A program made the translations under genes and the position numbers. Under the pieces are notes generated by a model. It did not search any database. It was not told the origin of the DNA and worked only from the letters and a program-made list of their open reading frames with translations. This document shows, piece by piece, positions 1 to 8,182 of a stretch of DNA of 64,000 nucleotides. Source of the stretch: Marispirochaeta sp. (lineage in GTDB: Bacteria; Spirochaetota; Spirochaetia; JC444; Marispirochaetaceae); contig NZ_OY764212.1 of NCBI RefSeq assembly GCF_963668165.1, positions 868,001 through 932,000 on the forward strand, in the 5' to 3' direction. Within the stretch, counting starts at the first letter, position 1. Each line of letters starts with the position of its first letter.

Positions 1-110
1 CCAGTAGGCCAAGAGTTTAGGATCCCGGCGTGCTATATTTGTTATGAACGCACGGGCTTTGCACCAACTCCTCTTTAATCGTTTGAACTTGTTCTTCGCC
101 CATTTGATTA

Positions 111-350
111 ATGCCGTGTGAAACATCAGACAGATCGACTTCATTTATCACAAATCCGCTGACGAATCGTTGCCGGTTTCTCGGCTATGACATTGTAAAA
201 GGGAAAGACTACACTCAGATCGTGAAAGCGAAAAACGGCAGAAAAGTTAGATCCGTAACAGGAGTGCTTCAGTTGCTTGTTCCCGGCGATGTCATCAGGG
301 AGAAGATCCGACCGTTCCAGCGACATGGTAAGCCAATTCATAGATCGAGA
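111..350 (+). pseudogene. Group II intron reverse transcriptase/maturase fragment
   Basis: The frame reads FLGYDIVKG, then NGRKVR, LLVPGDVIREKIRPF and HGKPIHR. This is the thumb/domain X part of group II intron-encoded proteins (FLGYxI, then VPxxVIxxxI and GKPxHR). Only about 80 residues remain; the catalytic RT domain and the end of the protein are missing. It is a different intron type from the two at 28.7-31.3 kb, whose protein has other C-terminal motifs. After about 350 the frame loses similarity. Decayed mobile-element remnant. Confidence 0.7.
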
Positions 351-677
351 CGTTCGACTTCACCGCCGCGCCTTCAGGACCCTCGTTCCGGGGGAGTACT
401 CTCCCCGCCTCAGACACATCCACTTCAAGGTCTTTCTCGCCAGCCGGGAATATCTCACCAGCTAGATCTATTTCAATCTGCCAGGGGACACCGTTCGTCC
501 GTCGAGACAGGAGCTGGTGATGCCGGTTCGTTCATTCAATCATGCCGAAGGCTTCCGAGGGAGATTCGATATCGTCCTCGACCGTGGCCGCGGCGGCCTT
601 CAACCGACCGCCTCGCAGGGCCTCTATTATCCGCGGGCGGATGTGTCGAGATATGATAATGATTTAGTGGTGAGGTA
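310..677 (+). pseudogene. Unrecognised broken reading frame
   Basis: One frame from about 310 to the TAG at 675-677 reads as plausible protein (ends RADVSRYDNDLVVR) but has an in-frame TAG at 463-465. I do not recognise the family. It follows the intron-protein debris and precedes the histidine kinase, so it is probably the tail of a chromosomal gene cut by an insertion. It could be a chance frame in GC-rich DNA. Confidence 0.3.
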
Positions 678-824
678 GACGACCCCAGAAAATTGGAGCG
701 GGGCGAAGAGCGCGACTTTTTTGGGAATGTTCGTAACCCCTTGGCCGGGACTCATCATTTTACGTTGTGCATTCTAACGTTACAGTTGTCCTGCGGCGGG
801 AATTGTACTATCATCTTCCCACCC

Positions 825-2075
825 ATGGATTCCCGTCGCTTCTCACTCACCAGCCGCATCGCATCGCTGGTTTTCAGCCTCGGCTTCTATCTGCTCAGCC
901 TGCTGATCGTCATCCGCTTAGGCGAACAGGCGGGCTTCGACGCCAACGCGCTGGTTCAGATTGCAATCAGCATCGCTGCGCTGGCGGCGGCGGCGCTGCT
1001 CTTCTTTCTCCACCGGAATCCGACCGTCAAAGGGCTGGCGCTCCTGGCGCAGTTTCTGATCGGCCTGTTTCTGGGGGTCATTGCCAAACCCTACATATGG
1101 CTGGAACCGCTCTGGTTTATTCCGCTGGCCGTGCAGTACGGCCACATGCTGAATCTGCCGCTCTTCGTCGTAATCGCGTCGGGAACACTGCTGGTAAACT
1201 ACTCTGATACAAACAGCGTGGTTGCCTGGGGGAGCCTCCTGGAAGCGAGTCCGGAGTGGGACAGACTGATAAGCTTCACCCTCTGCGCCGCCACCGTACT
1301 GGCAATCGCCGCGGTGCGCTTCCTCTACGACGGACTAAAAAAAGCGGAAGCCCTGGTCGCAAACCTGAAGAACAACATTCTGAAGCTCACCCGGGCCAAC
1401 TACGACTTCCAGAAGTATGCCGCCGACACCGAGGAGCTGACGCTTAAGCGGGAACGACTGCGCATCTCCCGGGAAATTCATGATACAATAGGTTACACCA
1501 TGACGACCCTGCGCATGATGCTCGAAGCCGGTACGGACCTAATCTCGACGTCGCCGCTGATGCTTGAGGTACAGCTCCACAAGGCGCTGGAAATGCTGAC
1601 CAAAGGACACCGGGATATCCGCGTCTCTTTGAGGGAACTGCAGGAGCGGGAGTCCGACCGCCCCCGTGGACTGAAAGGACTGTCGAACCTGATCGAGCTC
1701 TTCTCGAAAACCACCGGCGTTCGGGTTCTGGTGGAATGGGGCAATCTGCCGTGGCACTTTCCGGCGGCCATAGAGGAAGCCCTCTACCGTTTCGTCCAGG
1801 AAGGGATGAGCAACGCCCTCTCCCACGGCAACGCCACGGAGATCCGCGCTCACTTCCGTTACGACGACGGCCGGCTTATTGCGCTTTTGACTGACGACGG
1901 CGTCGGCGCCGATATGCTGATCGAGGGAATGGGGCTCAATGGTATGCGGGAACGTATCGAAAGCTGCGGCGGAAGCTTTACGGCCCGAAGTCTCCGCATC
2001 GGTTTTCAACTTGAGGCCCATATCCCCATGCAGGAGGAACAACTTGCCGAAGATTCGCTTGCTCATCGCCGATGA
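825..2075 (+). CDS. Sensor histidine kinase, NarL/DesK-type (HisKA_3)
   Basis: A 416-residue membrane kinase. The first ~165 residues form about five hydrophobic segments with no extracytoplasmic domain, followed by a short coiled coil. The H-box REIHDTIGYTMTTL has the phospho-acceptor at His219, typical of HisKA_3. The N-box region reads FVQEGMSNALSHGNA and the G-box DDGVGADMLIEGMGLNGM, so the ATPase looks intact. The ATG at 825 is chosen because the longer frame starting at 693 adds 44 residues without protein character. No Shine-Dalgarno is visible at 825. The partner response regulator overlaps its 3' end. The binding-protein gene downstream suggests control of sugar uptake (inference). 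Confidence 0.9.
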   Translation: MDSRRFSLTSRIASLVFSLGFYLLSLLIVIRLGEQAGFDANALVQIAISIAALAAAALLFFLHRNPTVKGLALLAQFLIGLFLGVIAKPYIWLEPLWFIPLAVQYGHMLNLPLFVVIASGTLLVNYSDTNSVVAWGSLLEASPEWDRLISFTLCAATVLAIAAVRFLYDGLKKAEALVANLKNNILKLTRANYDFQKYAADTEELTLKRERLRISREIHDTIGYTMTTLRMMLEAGTDLISTSPLMLEVQLHKALEMLTKGHRDIRVSLRELQERESDRPRGLKGLSNLIELFSKTTGVRVLVEWGNLPWHFPAAIEEALYRFVQEGMSNALSHGNATEIRAHFRYDDGRLIALLTDDGVGADMLIEGMGLNGMRERIESCGGSFTARSLRIGFQLEAHIPMQEEQLAEDSLAHRR

Positions 2076-2706
2076 TCAGTATCTCTTTGCAGAGAGCCTG
2101 CAGACCGTGCTCTCTTTGCGCTCGAAGGATTTTACGGTAGCCAACGTTGTGGCGAACGGCCGGGAAGCCCTGGAATGGATCCGCGCGAATCAGGCCGACG
2201 TCGTCCTGATGGACGTACGCATGCCGGAGATGGACGGGGTTGAAGCGACCCGGCGCATCATCGAGGAGTTTCCGGAGCAGAAGATCGTGATGCTCACTAC
2301 CTTTCGGGACGATCAATACGTGCACCAGGCCCTCAATTACGGCGCCGTCGGTTATGTGCTCAAGAACACTCCCTTGGAGGATCTGATGGATATCATCCGG
2401 ACAGCCAAGCACGGGGTGGTGCAGATATCCCCGGATCTGGTAGCCGGGCTGGTTTCACGGAAAACCGCACCCGTGGACGAGAATCACCGGCCGGAGTGGA
2501 TCACTTTCTTAAGCAGCCGCGAGAAAGAGGTGCTTCAATTGATGGCCGAAGGCTTGGACAACAGGCATATCGCGGAGAAGCTCTACATCGCCCCGCAGAC
2601 AGTTAAAAATCACGTCAGCCAAATCTACGAGAAAATCGGGACCCGGGACCGCATGGAAGCGGTGCGGCTGGTCCGGGATCTCGGGAAGGATCTGCGCGTA
2701 CTCTAG
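2044..2706 (+). CDS. Response regulator, NarL/FixJ family
   Basis: 221 residues from a TTG start at 2044, preceded by AGGAGG at 2032-2037. The ORF could extend upstream, but only inside the kinase gene. REC domain (residues ~3-120): acidic pair Asp10/Asp11, phospho-acceptor Asp57 in VVLMDVRMPEMDG and Lys in the VLKNTPLEDL region. C-terminal LuxR-type HTH (~155-215): LSSREKEVLQLMAEGLDNR followed by TVKNHVSQIYEKIGTRDR. It overlaps the kinase by 32 bases, so the pair is translationally coupled. Candidate binding sites are the inverted repeats just after its stop, in front of the sugar-transport operon. Confidence 0.93.
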   Translation: MPKIRLLIADDQYLFAESLQTVLSLRSKDFTVANVVANGREALEWIRANQADVVLMDVRMPEMDGVEATRRIIEEFPEQKIVMLTTFRDDQYVHQALNYGAVGYVLKNTPLEDLMDIIRTAKHGVVQISPDLVAGLVSRKTAPVDENHRPEWITFLSSREKEVLQLMAEGLDNRHIAEKLYIAPQTVKNHVSQIYEKIGTRDRMEAVRLVRDLGKDLRVL

Positions 2707-2744
2707 GTACTGCTTTTCAGTACCCCGAAACAGTACCGCGGTAC
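2706..2744. promoter_or_regulatory. Inverted repeats upstream of the sugar operon (operator or weak terminator)
   Basis: GGTACTG (2706-2712) is complemented by CAGTACC (2718-2724) around a 5-base loop. Eight bases on is a perfect 12-base palindrome, GTACCGCGGTAC (2733-2744). Both share the GTAC core, and the palindrome abuts the putative -35 at 2746. No T-run follows, so an operator for the adjacent response regulator or the ROK protein is as likely as a terminator. Confidence 0.5.
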
Positions 2745-2745
2745 C

Positions 2746-2774
2746 TTGCGTATTCTCCCATAGGTTTTAATATA
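2746..2774 (+). promoter_or_regulatory. Candidate sigma-70 promoter of the sugar operon
   Basis: TTGCGT (2746-2751), 17-base spacer, AATATA (2769-2774; or TAATAT one base earlier). Followed by AAAGGAG at about 2791-2797 and the ATG at 2804. The -10 match is moderate. Confidence 0.5.
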
Positions 2775-2803
2775 CAAATACATCTTTATAAAAGGAGCAT
2801 TCT

Positions 2804-4069
2804 ATGAGAAAGATATTAGGCATTGTTCTGATCCTGGTCATCGCCTTCGGCACCCTCTTCGCCGGCGGACAGGGCGAAAACGCGGAGGGGAAGTCGAAGC
2901 TGGTATTCACCAGCTGGCGGACCGAGGATATCGAGCGGATGAACCGGATCAACAAGGTCTTCATGGCGCAGAATCCCGACATCACGGTCGAGTTCCAGCC
3001 CATCAAGGACACCGAATACGACGCGCAGCTTAAATCCTCGCTGGTTTCCGGCGTAGCCGCTGACATTATCTTCCTCCGGTCCTACGACAGCGGCATGCAG
3101 ATCTGGGACACCGGCAAGCTGCTGCCGTTAAACGACGTTCTATCTTCATTGGCTGATTTTCCCTCCTCGGCGCGCAACGCCTGGAGCACCCCCGACGGCG
3201 TTACCTACGCGGTCCCCTTCGTCGGCGTAACCCACGGCGTCTACTACAACAAGGCGGTCTTCGCCGAGTACGGCCTCAAGCCTCCCAAGACCTGGAACGA
3301 GTTCATCTCCGTCTGCGAAACCCTCAAAGCCGGCGGCGAGACCGTCTTCGCCCAGGGAACTAAGGACGGCTGGCATCTCTATGAGGTGGTTTTCTCCGGT
3401 TTGGGAGCCAACTTCTACGGCGGCGAAGAGGCCCGGCAGGAACTAATGGCGGGTAAGGCCAAACTGACCGATCCTAACTTCGTGAAAGCCTTCGAGAAGA
3501 TCAACGAGCTTAAGCCCTACTTCCCGGACGACTACCAAGCCATCGATTACGTCAGCATGCAGCAGCTCTTCGGCACCGGCCAGGCGGCCATGTTCATCGG
3601 CGGTAGCTGGGAGATCGGCATCTTCGAGGACCTCGGCTCCGGCGAAAACGAGATCGGCTACTTTCCCCCGCCCGTCGAGAAGGCCGGTGATCAGCTGAGC
3701 TACTGCTTCCACGTGGACGCCGGCATCGGCGTCAACAAGGAGTCGGAGAACTTGGAAGCGGCCAAGACCTACATCGAGTGGTGCGCCACCCCTGAGTTCG
3801 CCCAGCTCTTCATGGAAGAACTGCCCGGTTTCTTCGCCTACACCCCCGGCGACTACACCTTAAGCAACTCCCTGGCCAACGCCAACCTCGCTCCGGTGGC
3901 CAATGCCGACGTAACCGTCCGTACCGTGTGGGAAAAGATGTCCGCCCAGGACCCCAGCGGCAACGTCTTGATGTGGGAGGCCCTGATCGCCATGTACAAC
4001 GGCATCATGACCCCCGCCGAGGCGGCGGCTCACGTACAGCGCGGACTGGACACCTGGTACAAGCCGTAA
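2804..4069 (+). CDS. Sugar ABC transporter substrate-binding protein (family 1)
   Basis: 421 residues. Signal peptide of ~21 residues ending in LFAGG, with no lipobox Cys, so it should be a soluble periplasmic protein. The body is a type 1 extracellular solute-binding fold: VFTSWRTEDIERMNRINKVF at the N terminus, VPFVGVTHGVYYNKAVFAEY in the hinge region and FIGGSWEIGIFEDLG near the middle. Length and layout match MalE/UgpB-like proteins. Good RBS (AAAGGAG). It is followed by a strong hairpin and two permeases. The cargo cannot be read from the sequence; the downstream deacetylase and SIS genes point to an acylated amino sugar or its glycoside. Confidence 0.92.
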   Translation: MRKILGIVLILVIAFGTLFAGGQGENAEGKSKLVFTSWRTEDIERMNRINKVFMAQNPDITVEFQPIKDTEYDAQLKSSLVSGVAADIIFLRSYDSGMQIWDTGKLLPLNDVLSSLADFPSSARNAWSTPDGVTYAVPFVGVTHGVYYNKAVFAEYGLKPPKTWNEFISVCETLKAGGETVFAQGTKDGWHLYEVVFSGLGANFYGGEEARQELMAGKAKLTDPNFVKAFEKINELKPYFPDDYQAIDYVSMQQLFGTGQAAMFIGGSWEIGIFEDLGSGENEIGYFPPPVEKAGDQLSYCFHVDAGIGVNKESENLEAAKTYIEWCATPEFAQLFMEELPGFFAYTPGDYTLSNSLANANLAPVANADVTVRTVWEKMSAQDPSGNVLMWEALIAMYNGIMTPAEAAAHVQRGLDTWYKP

Positions 4070-4082
4070 ACTGATTATTGCG

Positions 4083-4110
4083 TCCGGTCCCGTCCCGAGG
4101 CGGGACCGGA
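4083..4110 (+). terminator. Intercistronic hairpin between binding protein and permease
   Basis: TCCGGTCCCG (4083-4092) pairs perfectly with CGGGACCGGA (4101-4110) across an 8-base loop, with no T-run after it. Such hairpins often let a binding protein be made in excess over its permeases by partial termination or mRNA protection. Confidence 0.6.
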
Positions 4111-4147
4111 TCTATCTTCGCAGCTCAATCCTATACCGGAGTGACCG

Positions 4148-5068
4148 ATGCTGAGACGAGAAGGAAAACGCCGATGGTTCCTGATCTGGTACATCATGCC
4201 GGCGTTCATCCTCTATACCATGTTCATGCTGATTCCCATTTTGAACTCCATGCGCCTGAGCTTCTATTCCGGCGAGGGATACATTCCAACCGAGTTCGTC
4301 GGGTACGACAACTACATCAAACTCTTTACCCAGTATCCTTTCAACGTGCGTTTTTGGAACGCCTTCTGGAACAATATCAAGTTCTTTCTGATGGTCACCG
4401 TCTATCAGAACATCCTGGGCTTTTTTGTGGCCGTTCTGCTAACCCGGGGACTCAAGTTCTCCGGCTTTATGCGCAAGATCAGCTTTATTCCGACGACCCT
4501 CTCCGTTCTGGTGGTCGGCTTTCTCTTTTCGATGATATTCAATCCCATCTGGGGAATTTTCAACCGTATTCTAACCGTTATCGGCCTGGAATCCCTGATC
4601 CGGCCCTGGCTGGGAGATCCCGCAACGGCGCTCCCGATTCTGGCCTTCGTGGTCAGCTGGCAGTTCTTCGGCGAGTCGATTATCTTCTACACCGCCGGAG
4701 TCGACGCCATTGAAATAGAAATCCTGGAGGCCGCCCGGATCGACGGCGCAGGCTTCTTCGCCGAAATCTGGTATATCATTCTGCCGGCGGTTCTGCCGAT
4801 CGTCGGGATCGTCACTATTCTGATCTTCATCGGGGATTTTACTCAGTTCGACATCGTCTACGCCATGTCCACCAGTATGGGGAATCCCGGTTACAGCACC
4901 GATATCTTCGGCTCCCTCTTCTACCGTTCGGCCTTCAGCTCGCCGGAGCGGGGCGGCTGGGGGCTCGGCATGGGCGCCACGGTGGCTACCATGATGTTTA
5001 TCTTCGTCTTCTTCGGCGTCAGTATGCTGCTGATATTCTTTAACCGGCGGAGGAAAAAGCTCTCATGA
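4148..5068 (+). CDS. Sugar ABC transporter permease, MalF-like
   Basis: 306 residues with about six transmembrane helices. The EAA loop reads EAARIDGAGFFAEIWYIILP (approx. residues 196-215), the docking site for the ATPase. The start at 4148 gives a typical cytoplasmic N terminus (MLRREGKRRW) before the first helix. It overlaps the second permease by four bases (ATGA). No ATP-binding subunit is encoded nearby, so a shared MsmX/UgpC-type ATPase elsewhere is inferred. Confidence 0.93.
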   Translation: MLRREGKRRWFLIWYIMPAFILYTMFMLIPILNSMRLSFYSGEGYIPTEFVGYDNYIKLFTQYPFNVRFWNAFWNNIKFFLMVTVYQNILGFFVAVLLTRGLKFSGFMRKISFIPTTLSVLVVGFLFSMIFNPIWGIFNRILTVIGLESLIRPWLGDPATALPILAFVVSWQFFGESIIFYTAGVDAIEIEILEAARIDGAGFFAEIWYIILPAVLPIVGIVTILIFIGDFTQFDIVYAMSTSMGNPGYSTDIFGSLFYRSAFSSPERGGWGLGMGATVATMMFIFVFFGVSMLLIFFNRRRKKLS

Positions 5069-5897
5069 TTGCACTGCGATCCCGCTGGGCGAAAGCCCTC
5101 AGTTACCTGATTATGGCCTTCTATGCCGCCCTGGTACTCTTTCCGGTCTACCTGATGCTGGTTACCAGCCTGAAGAACAACCGGCAGATCTTCACCAAGC
5201 CCTTTGGGCTGCCCAGCCCGGTGGACTTCTCCGGCTATATCAAGCTCTTTACCGTGGCCCAGTACCATATCTACTTCCAGAACAGTATCTTCGTGACCCT
5301 GACGGCACTCCTGGTGATCGTCATCCTGACCGCCTTGGCTTCGTACGCCCTGGCCAAGTACGATTTCCAACTGAAGAATTTCCTCTATCTCTATTTCGTG
5401 GCCGGTCTGATCATCCCTATCCGGCTGGGCACCATCGGGATTCTCAACACCATGATCAACATCCGGCTCTTCGATTCCCCCTGGTCGCTGGTGATCGTCT
5501 ACATCGCCATGGGATTCCGTTGGGAGTATTCATCCTGAAGGACTTTATCCAGATGATTCCTGAAGAGCTCAGCAACTCGGCCCGTTTAGACGGCTGCAGC
5601 GAGCACGCCATCTTCACCCGCATTATCGTCCCGCTGACCAAGCCGGCCCTGGCCACCGTGGCCATCGTCAACTTCATACCGGTCTGGAACGACTTCTGGT
5701 TTCCGCTGATCCTGATCCGCTCCAACGAGGCCAAGACCGTCCCGTTGGCGACGGCCCTCCTCTTCGGGCAGTTCGAGACCAACTTCGGCATGGTCTTCGC
5801 GGTGCTGTCGATGGCAAGTCTGCCGGTGATGTTTTTTTATCTGATCCTGTCGCGCTATTTCGTAAAGGGACTTACCCGGGGAGCGATGAAGGGATAG
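5065..5897 (+). pseudogene. Sugar ABC transporter permease, MalG-like, frameshifted
   Basis: Two frames together make one ~277-residue MalG-type permease. The first (5065 to a stop at 5538) ends YIAMGFRW and then loses sense. The second resumes at about 5522 with GVFILKDFIQ and carries the EAA-like loop EELSNSARLDGCSEHAIFTR and the usual end YFVKGLTRGAMKG. A one-base indel near 5520 explains the break; there is no homopolymer. The ATG overlaps the MalF-like stop. Either the transporter is broken or the sequence has an error here; the rest of the operon is intact, which favours the latter. Confidence 0.85.
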
Positions 5898-5911
5898 GCC
5901 CTTCATCGCTC
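5881..5911 (+). terminator. Hairpin at end of the transport genes
   Basis: GAGCGATGAAGGG (5881-5893) and CCCTTCATCGCTC (5899-5911) are perfect 13-base complements around a 5-base loop that contains most of the permease stop codon. No T-tract follows, so termination would be incomplete or factor-assisted. Confidence 0.65.
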
Positions 5912-5936
5912 TGCCGCTGAACAAGGCGAAAGTTTC

Positions 5937-5965
5937 TTGACAAGCTCCTGAAGGAGAGTTAGAAT
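5937..5965 (+). promoter_or_regulatory. Strong sigma-70 promoter for the ROK/PFK gene set
   Basis: Consensus TTGACA at 5937-5942, exactly 17 bases, then TAGAAT at 5960-5965. Downstream lies a small inverted repeat, ACTC-ATT-GAGT (5982-5992), a possible autoregulatory site for the ROK protein, and GGAGG before the ATG at 6016. Confidence 0.75.
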
Positions 5966-6015
5966 ATATTATTCTTGGCTCACTCATTGAGTAAACTATT
6001 ATTCCCGGAGGCCCC

Positions 6016-6987
6016 ATGTACCAGGCAGACAAGAAAGCGGAGACAATCCTGCAGATCCTCGGGCAATTCCAGCGTATCCCAGTGCTCAACCGCAGCGAAC
6101 TGGCGGCCAAGCTGGGGCTTTACACCTCCACCGTCAGCATCCGCACCAAGGAGTTGATCAAGCTTGGACTTCTGCGGGAGCGCGGTCCGGGAGAGAGCGG
6201 CACCCAGGGCGGGCGCAAAACCACACTGCTGGAACTGAATCCCGGTTACGGCCTTTTCGGCGCCATCTATCTGGGACACAGCCGCCTGCAGGCCGCCCTC
6301 TTCGATCCGGCCCTCAATCAGACTTCTTACACCGAAAAGAAGCTCATCGACGGCGCCATCCCCCGCCTTCTGCGTGAGATGGCCGGCTGGATGAAGGCCA
6401 AGGCCGGGACCCTGTCCCTCCGCGCGGTGGGGACCGCAGTCTCGTCGGTGGTATCCGAGGCGGGGACAGTGGACACATCCAGTCACTTCTCCCGGAGCCT
6501 GCCGGAGCTGCCGCGTATTCTGGCCGACGAGCTCCCACGGGCGGAGCTGGTGCAGGACAACGACGCCAACCTGGCCGCCGGGATCGACCTCAACCTCCTG
6601 GAGGAGGGCCGGCGCAGCCTGCTGCACCTGCTGGTCTACGAATCGATCCCCACGGTGGGCAGCGGCCTGGTACTGAACGGCGCCCTCTACCGCGGCCCGG
6701 GCGGTTCCGCCGGAGAGCTTGACGAGGCGATCTTCCCGCTCAACGGCGCCGCCGGCGAGGAGCTGGCGCGGCTGGGCTGCCTGATGGGCCGATACCTCAA
6801 CATCGAGGCCCTCTTTATCTCGGGCGAACTCTCCCCGACGGAGCGGAGCAGGCTGGTGACCGCTCTGAACAGTTTGAACCCCGAGTTCCCGTATCAGTTT
6901 ATCGATGATCCCCACTGGGTCGAGAAAGGGGCGGCCCTGGCGGCGATGCGCAAACATATCAAAACCATTGCAGGAGTACGGAGATGA
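6016..6987 (+). CDS. ROK-family transcriptional regulator
   Basis: 323 residues. The N-terminal winged helix (~18-75) has LNRSELAAKLGLYTSTVSIR as recognition unit. The rest is a ROK sugar-kinase-like fold: VQDNDANLAAGIDLNLLEEG (the DNDAN element), then GSGLVLNGALYRGPGGSAGEL (the GxVxxGxLYxGxxGxAGE motif). The usual zinc CxCGxxGC motif is missing; the matching region reads RLGCLMGRY, so the metal site is altered. RBS GGAGG. The ATG of the phosphofructokinase overlaps its TGA. Probable local repressor that senses the sugar or sugar phosphate. Confidence 0.88.
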   Translation: MYQADKKAETILQILGQFQRIPVLNRSELAAKLGLYTSTVSIRTKELIKLGLLRERGPGESGTQGGRKTTLLELNPGYGLFGAIYLGHSRLQAALFDPALNQTSYTEKKLIDGAIPRLLREMAGWMKAKAGTLSLRAVGTAVSSVVSEAGTVDTSSHFSRSLPELPRILADELPRAELVQDNDANLAAGIDLNLLEEGRRSLLHLLVYESIPTVGSGLVLNGALYRGPGGSAGELDEAIFPLNGAAGEELARLGCLMGRYLNIEALFISGELSPTERSRLVTALNSLNPEFPYQFIDDPHWVEKGAALAAMRKHIKTIAGVRR

Positions 6988-8168
6988 AAGGCACGGTATT
7001 AATCGGCCAATCCGGCGGTCCCACGGCGGTTATCAATGCCTCGGCGGCGGGCGTCATCGACCGGGTACGGACAGTTTCGCCGGATACCCCCATCCTGGGG
7101 ATGAATTTCGCCATCGAAGGCTTTATGGAGGAGAAGACCATCGACCTCTCCGCCTTGAACGCCGTCGAACTAGCCAGGCTGAAGGAGACCCCGGGATCGG
7201 CCCTCGGATCCTGCCGCTACAAGCTGAAGGACGAGGATCTGGGACTGATTGTGGAGAAGCTGAAAAAGCTAGACATCCGCTACATCTTCCTGGCCGGCGG
7301 CAACGACACCATGGACACGATCCACCGCATATCCGCCTACGCCGCACAGACCGGTTTCGAGCTTTTCGGCGTCGGCATTCCGAAAACCGTGGACAACGAC
7401 CTCTTCGGTACCGATCACACCCCGGGTTACGGATCGGCCGGCCGCTACACCGCCCTGTCGGTGCTGCAGGCGGGACAGCTGGCCCGGGATATGCAGCGGG
7501 TCGACAGATTCGTTATCCACCAGACGGTGGGCCGCGAAGCCGGCTGGCTCGCCGCCTCCTCAGCTTTGGCGAAACGGAACGAGGGGGACGCCCCGCACCT
7601 GATCTATCTGCCCGAGCGGCCTATAACTGCGGAACGATTGCTTGCGGACGTCAGGGAGACCGTCGACCGTTACGGTTTCTGCTCCATCGTCTGCGGCGAA
7701 GGGGTGCTCTGGGAGGACGGCAGTCCGGTTTCCGCCGGCACCGGCACCGACAAGTTCGCCAATACCGAGTTCGGCGCCATGGGCGGCGGCAGCGCGGCCT
7801 TGAGCCTGCACGGCCTGATCCGCAAGGCCACCGGCTACCGGGGTGAGTTCCAGATTACCGAGAGCCTCCCGATGTGCGCCGACGACCGCGTCGGACCCTC
7901 CGACCGGGAGGAAGCCTTCCGCTGCGGCGAAGAGGCGGTCAACCTGGCTGTAGCCGGTGTGAACGGCGTCATGGTCTCGATGCAGCGCGCCGCCGGTCCC
8001 GACTACCGCATCGAGTACGGCCCGGTGCCGCTGCACGACGTCGCCGTGCGGGCTAAACCGATGCCTGATGAGTACATCAGCAGCAGCGGCAACAACGTTA
8101 CCGAGGCTTTCCTGAACTATGCACGCCCCCTTATCGGGGATATGCCCCAATACCAGCGCCTCTTCTAG
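6984..8168 (+). CDS. 6-phosphofructokinase, probably PPi-dependent type
   Basis: 394 residues of the PfkA superfamily. GQSGGPTAVINAS at the N terminus binds phosphate. LAGGNDTMDT (about residue 104) replaces the GGDGS of ATP enzymes, and GIPKTVDNDLFGTDHTPGYG (about 131-150) carries the PKTxDND motif of pyrophosphate-dependent enzymes. These features suggest PPi as phosphoryl donor; the Asn in GGND is unusual where PPi enzymes have GGDD. It acts in the cytoplasm on fructose 6-phosphate or a related sugar phosphate. Its place between a ROK regulator and a SIS protein suggests it handles the ketose phosphate made by this pathway. Confidence 0.88.
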   Translation: MKGTVLIGQSGGPTAVINASAAGVIDRVRTVSPDTPILGMNFAIEGFMEEKTIDLSALNAVELARLKETPGSALGSCRYKLKDEDLGLIVEKLKKLDIRYIFLAGGNDTMDTIHRISAYAAQTGFELFGVGIPKTVDNDLFGTDHTPGYGSAGRYTALSVLQAGQLARDMQRVDRFVIHQTVGREAGWLAASSALAKRNEGDAPHLIYLPERPITAERLLADVRETVDRYGFCSIVCGEGVLWEDGSPVSAGTGTDKFANTEFGAMGGGSAALSLHGLIRKATGYRGEFQITESLPMCADDRVGPSDREEAFRCGEEAVNLAVAGVNGVMVSMQRAAGPDYRIEYGPVPLHDVAVRAKPMPDEYISSSGNNVTEAFLNYARPLIGDMPQYQRLF

Positions 8169-8182
8169 AGCGCAGCAAGGAG

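Noticed and set aside
786..811. TTGTCC/TACTAT as promoter of the histidine kinase
   Set aside because: Spacer is only 14 bases, so it is not credible as a sigma-70 promoter.
1539..2412. Minus-strand frames opposite the kinase and response regulator
   Set aside because: No family features; the plus-strand genes are fully explained.
5980..6957. Long minus-strand frame opposite the ROK gene
   Set aside because: Antisense shadow in GC-rich coding DNA; the plus frame has a promoter, RBS and ROK motifs.
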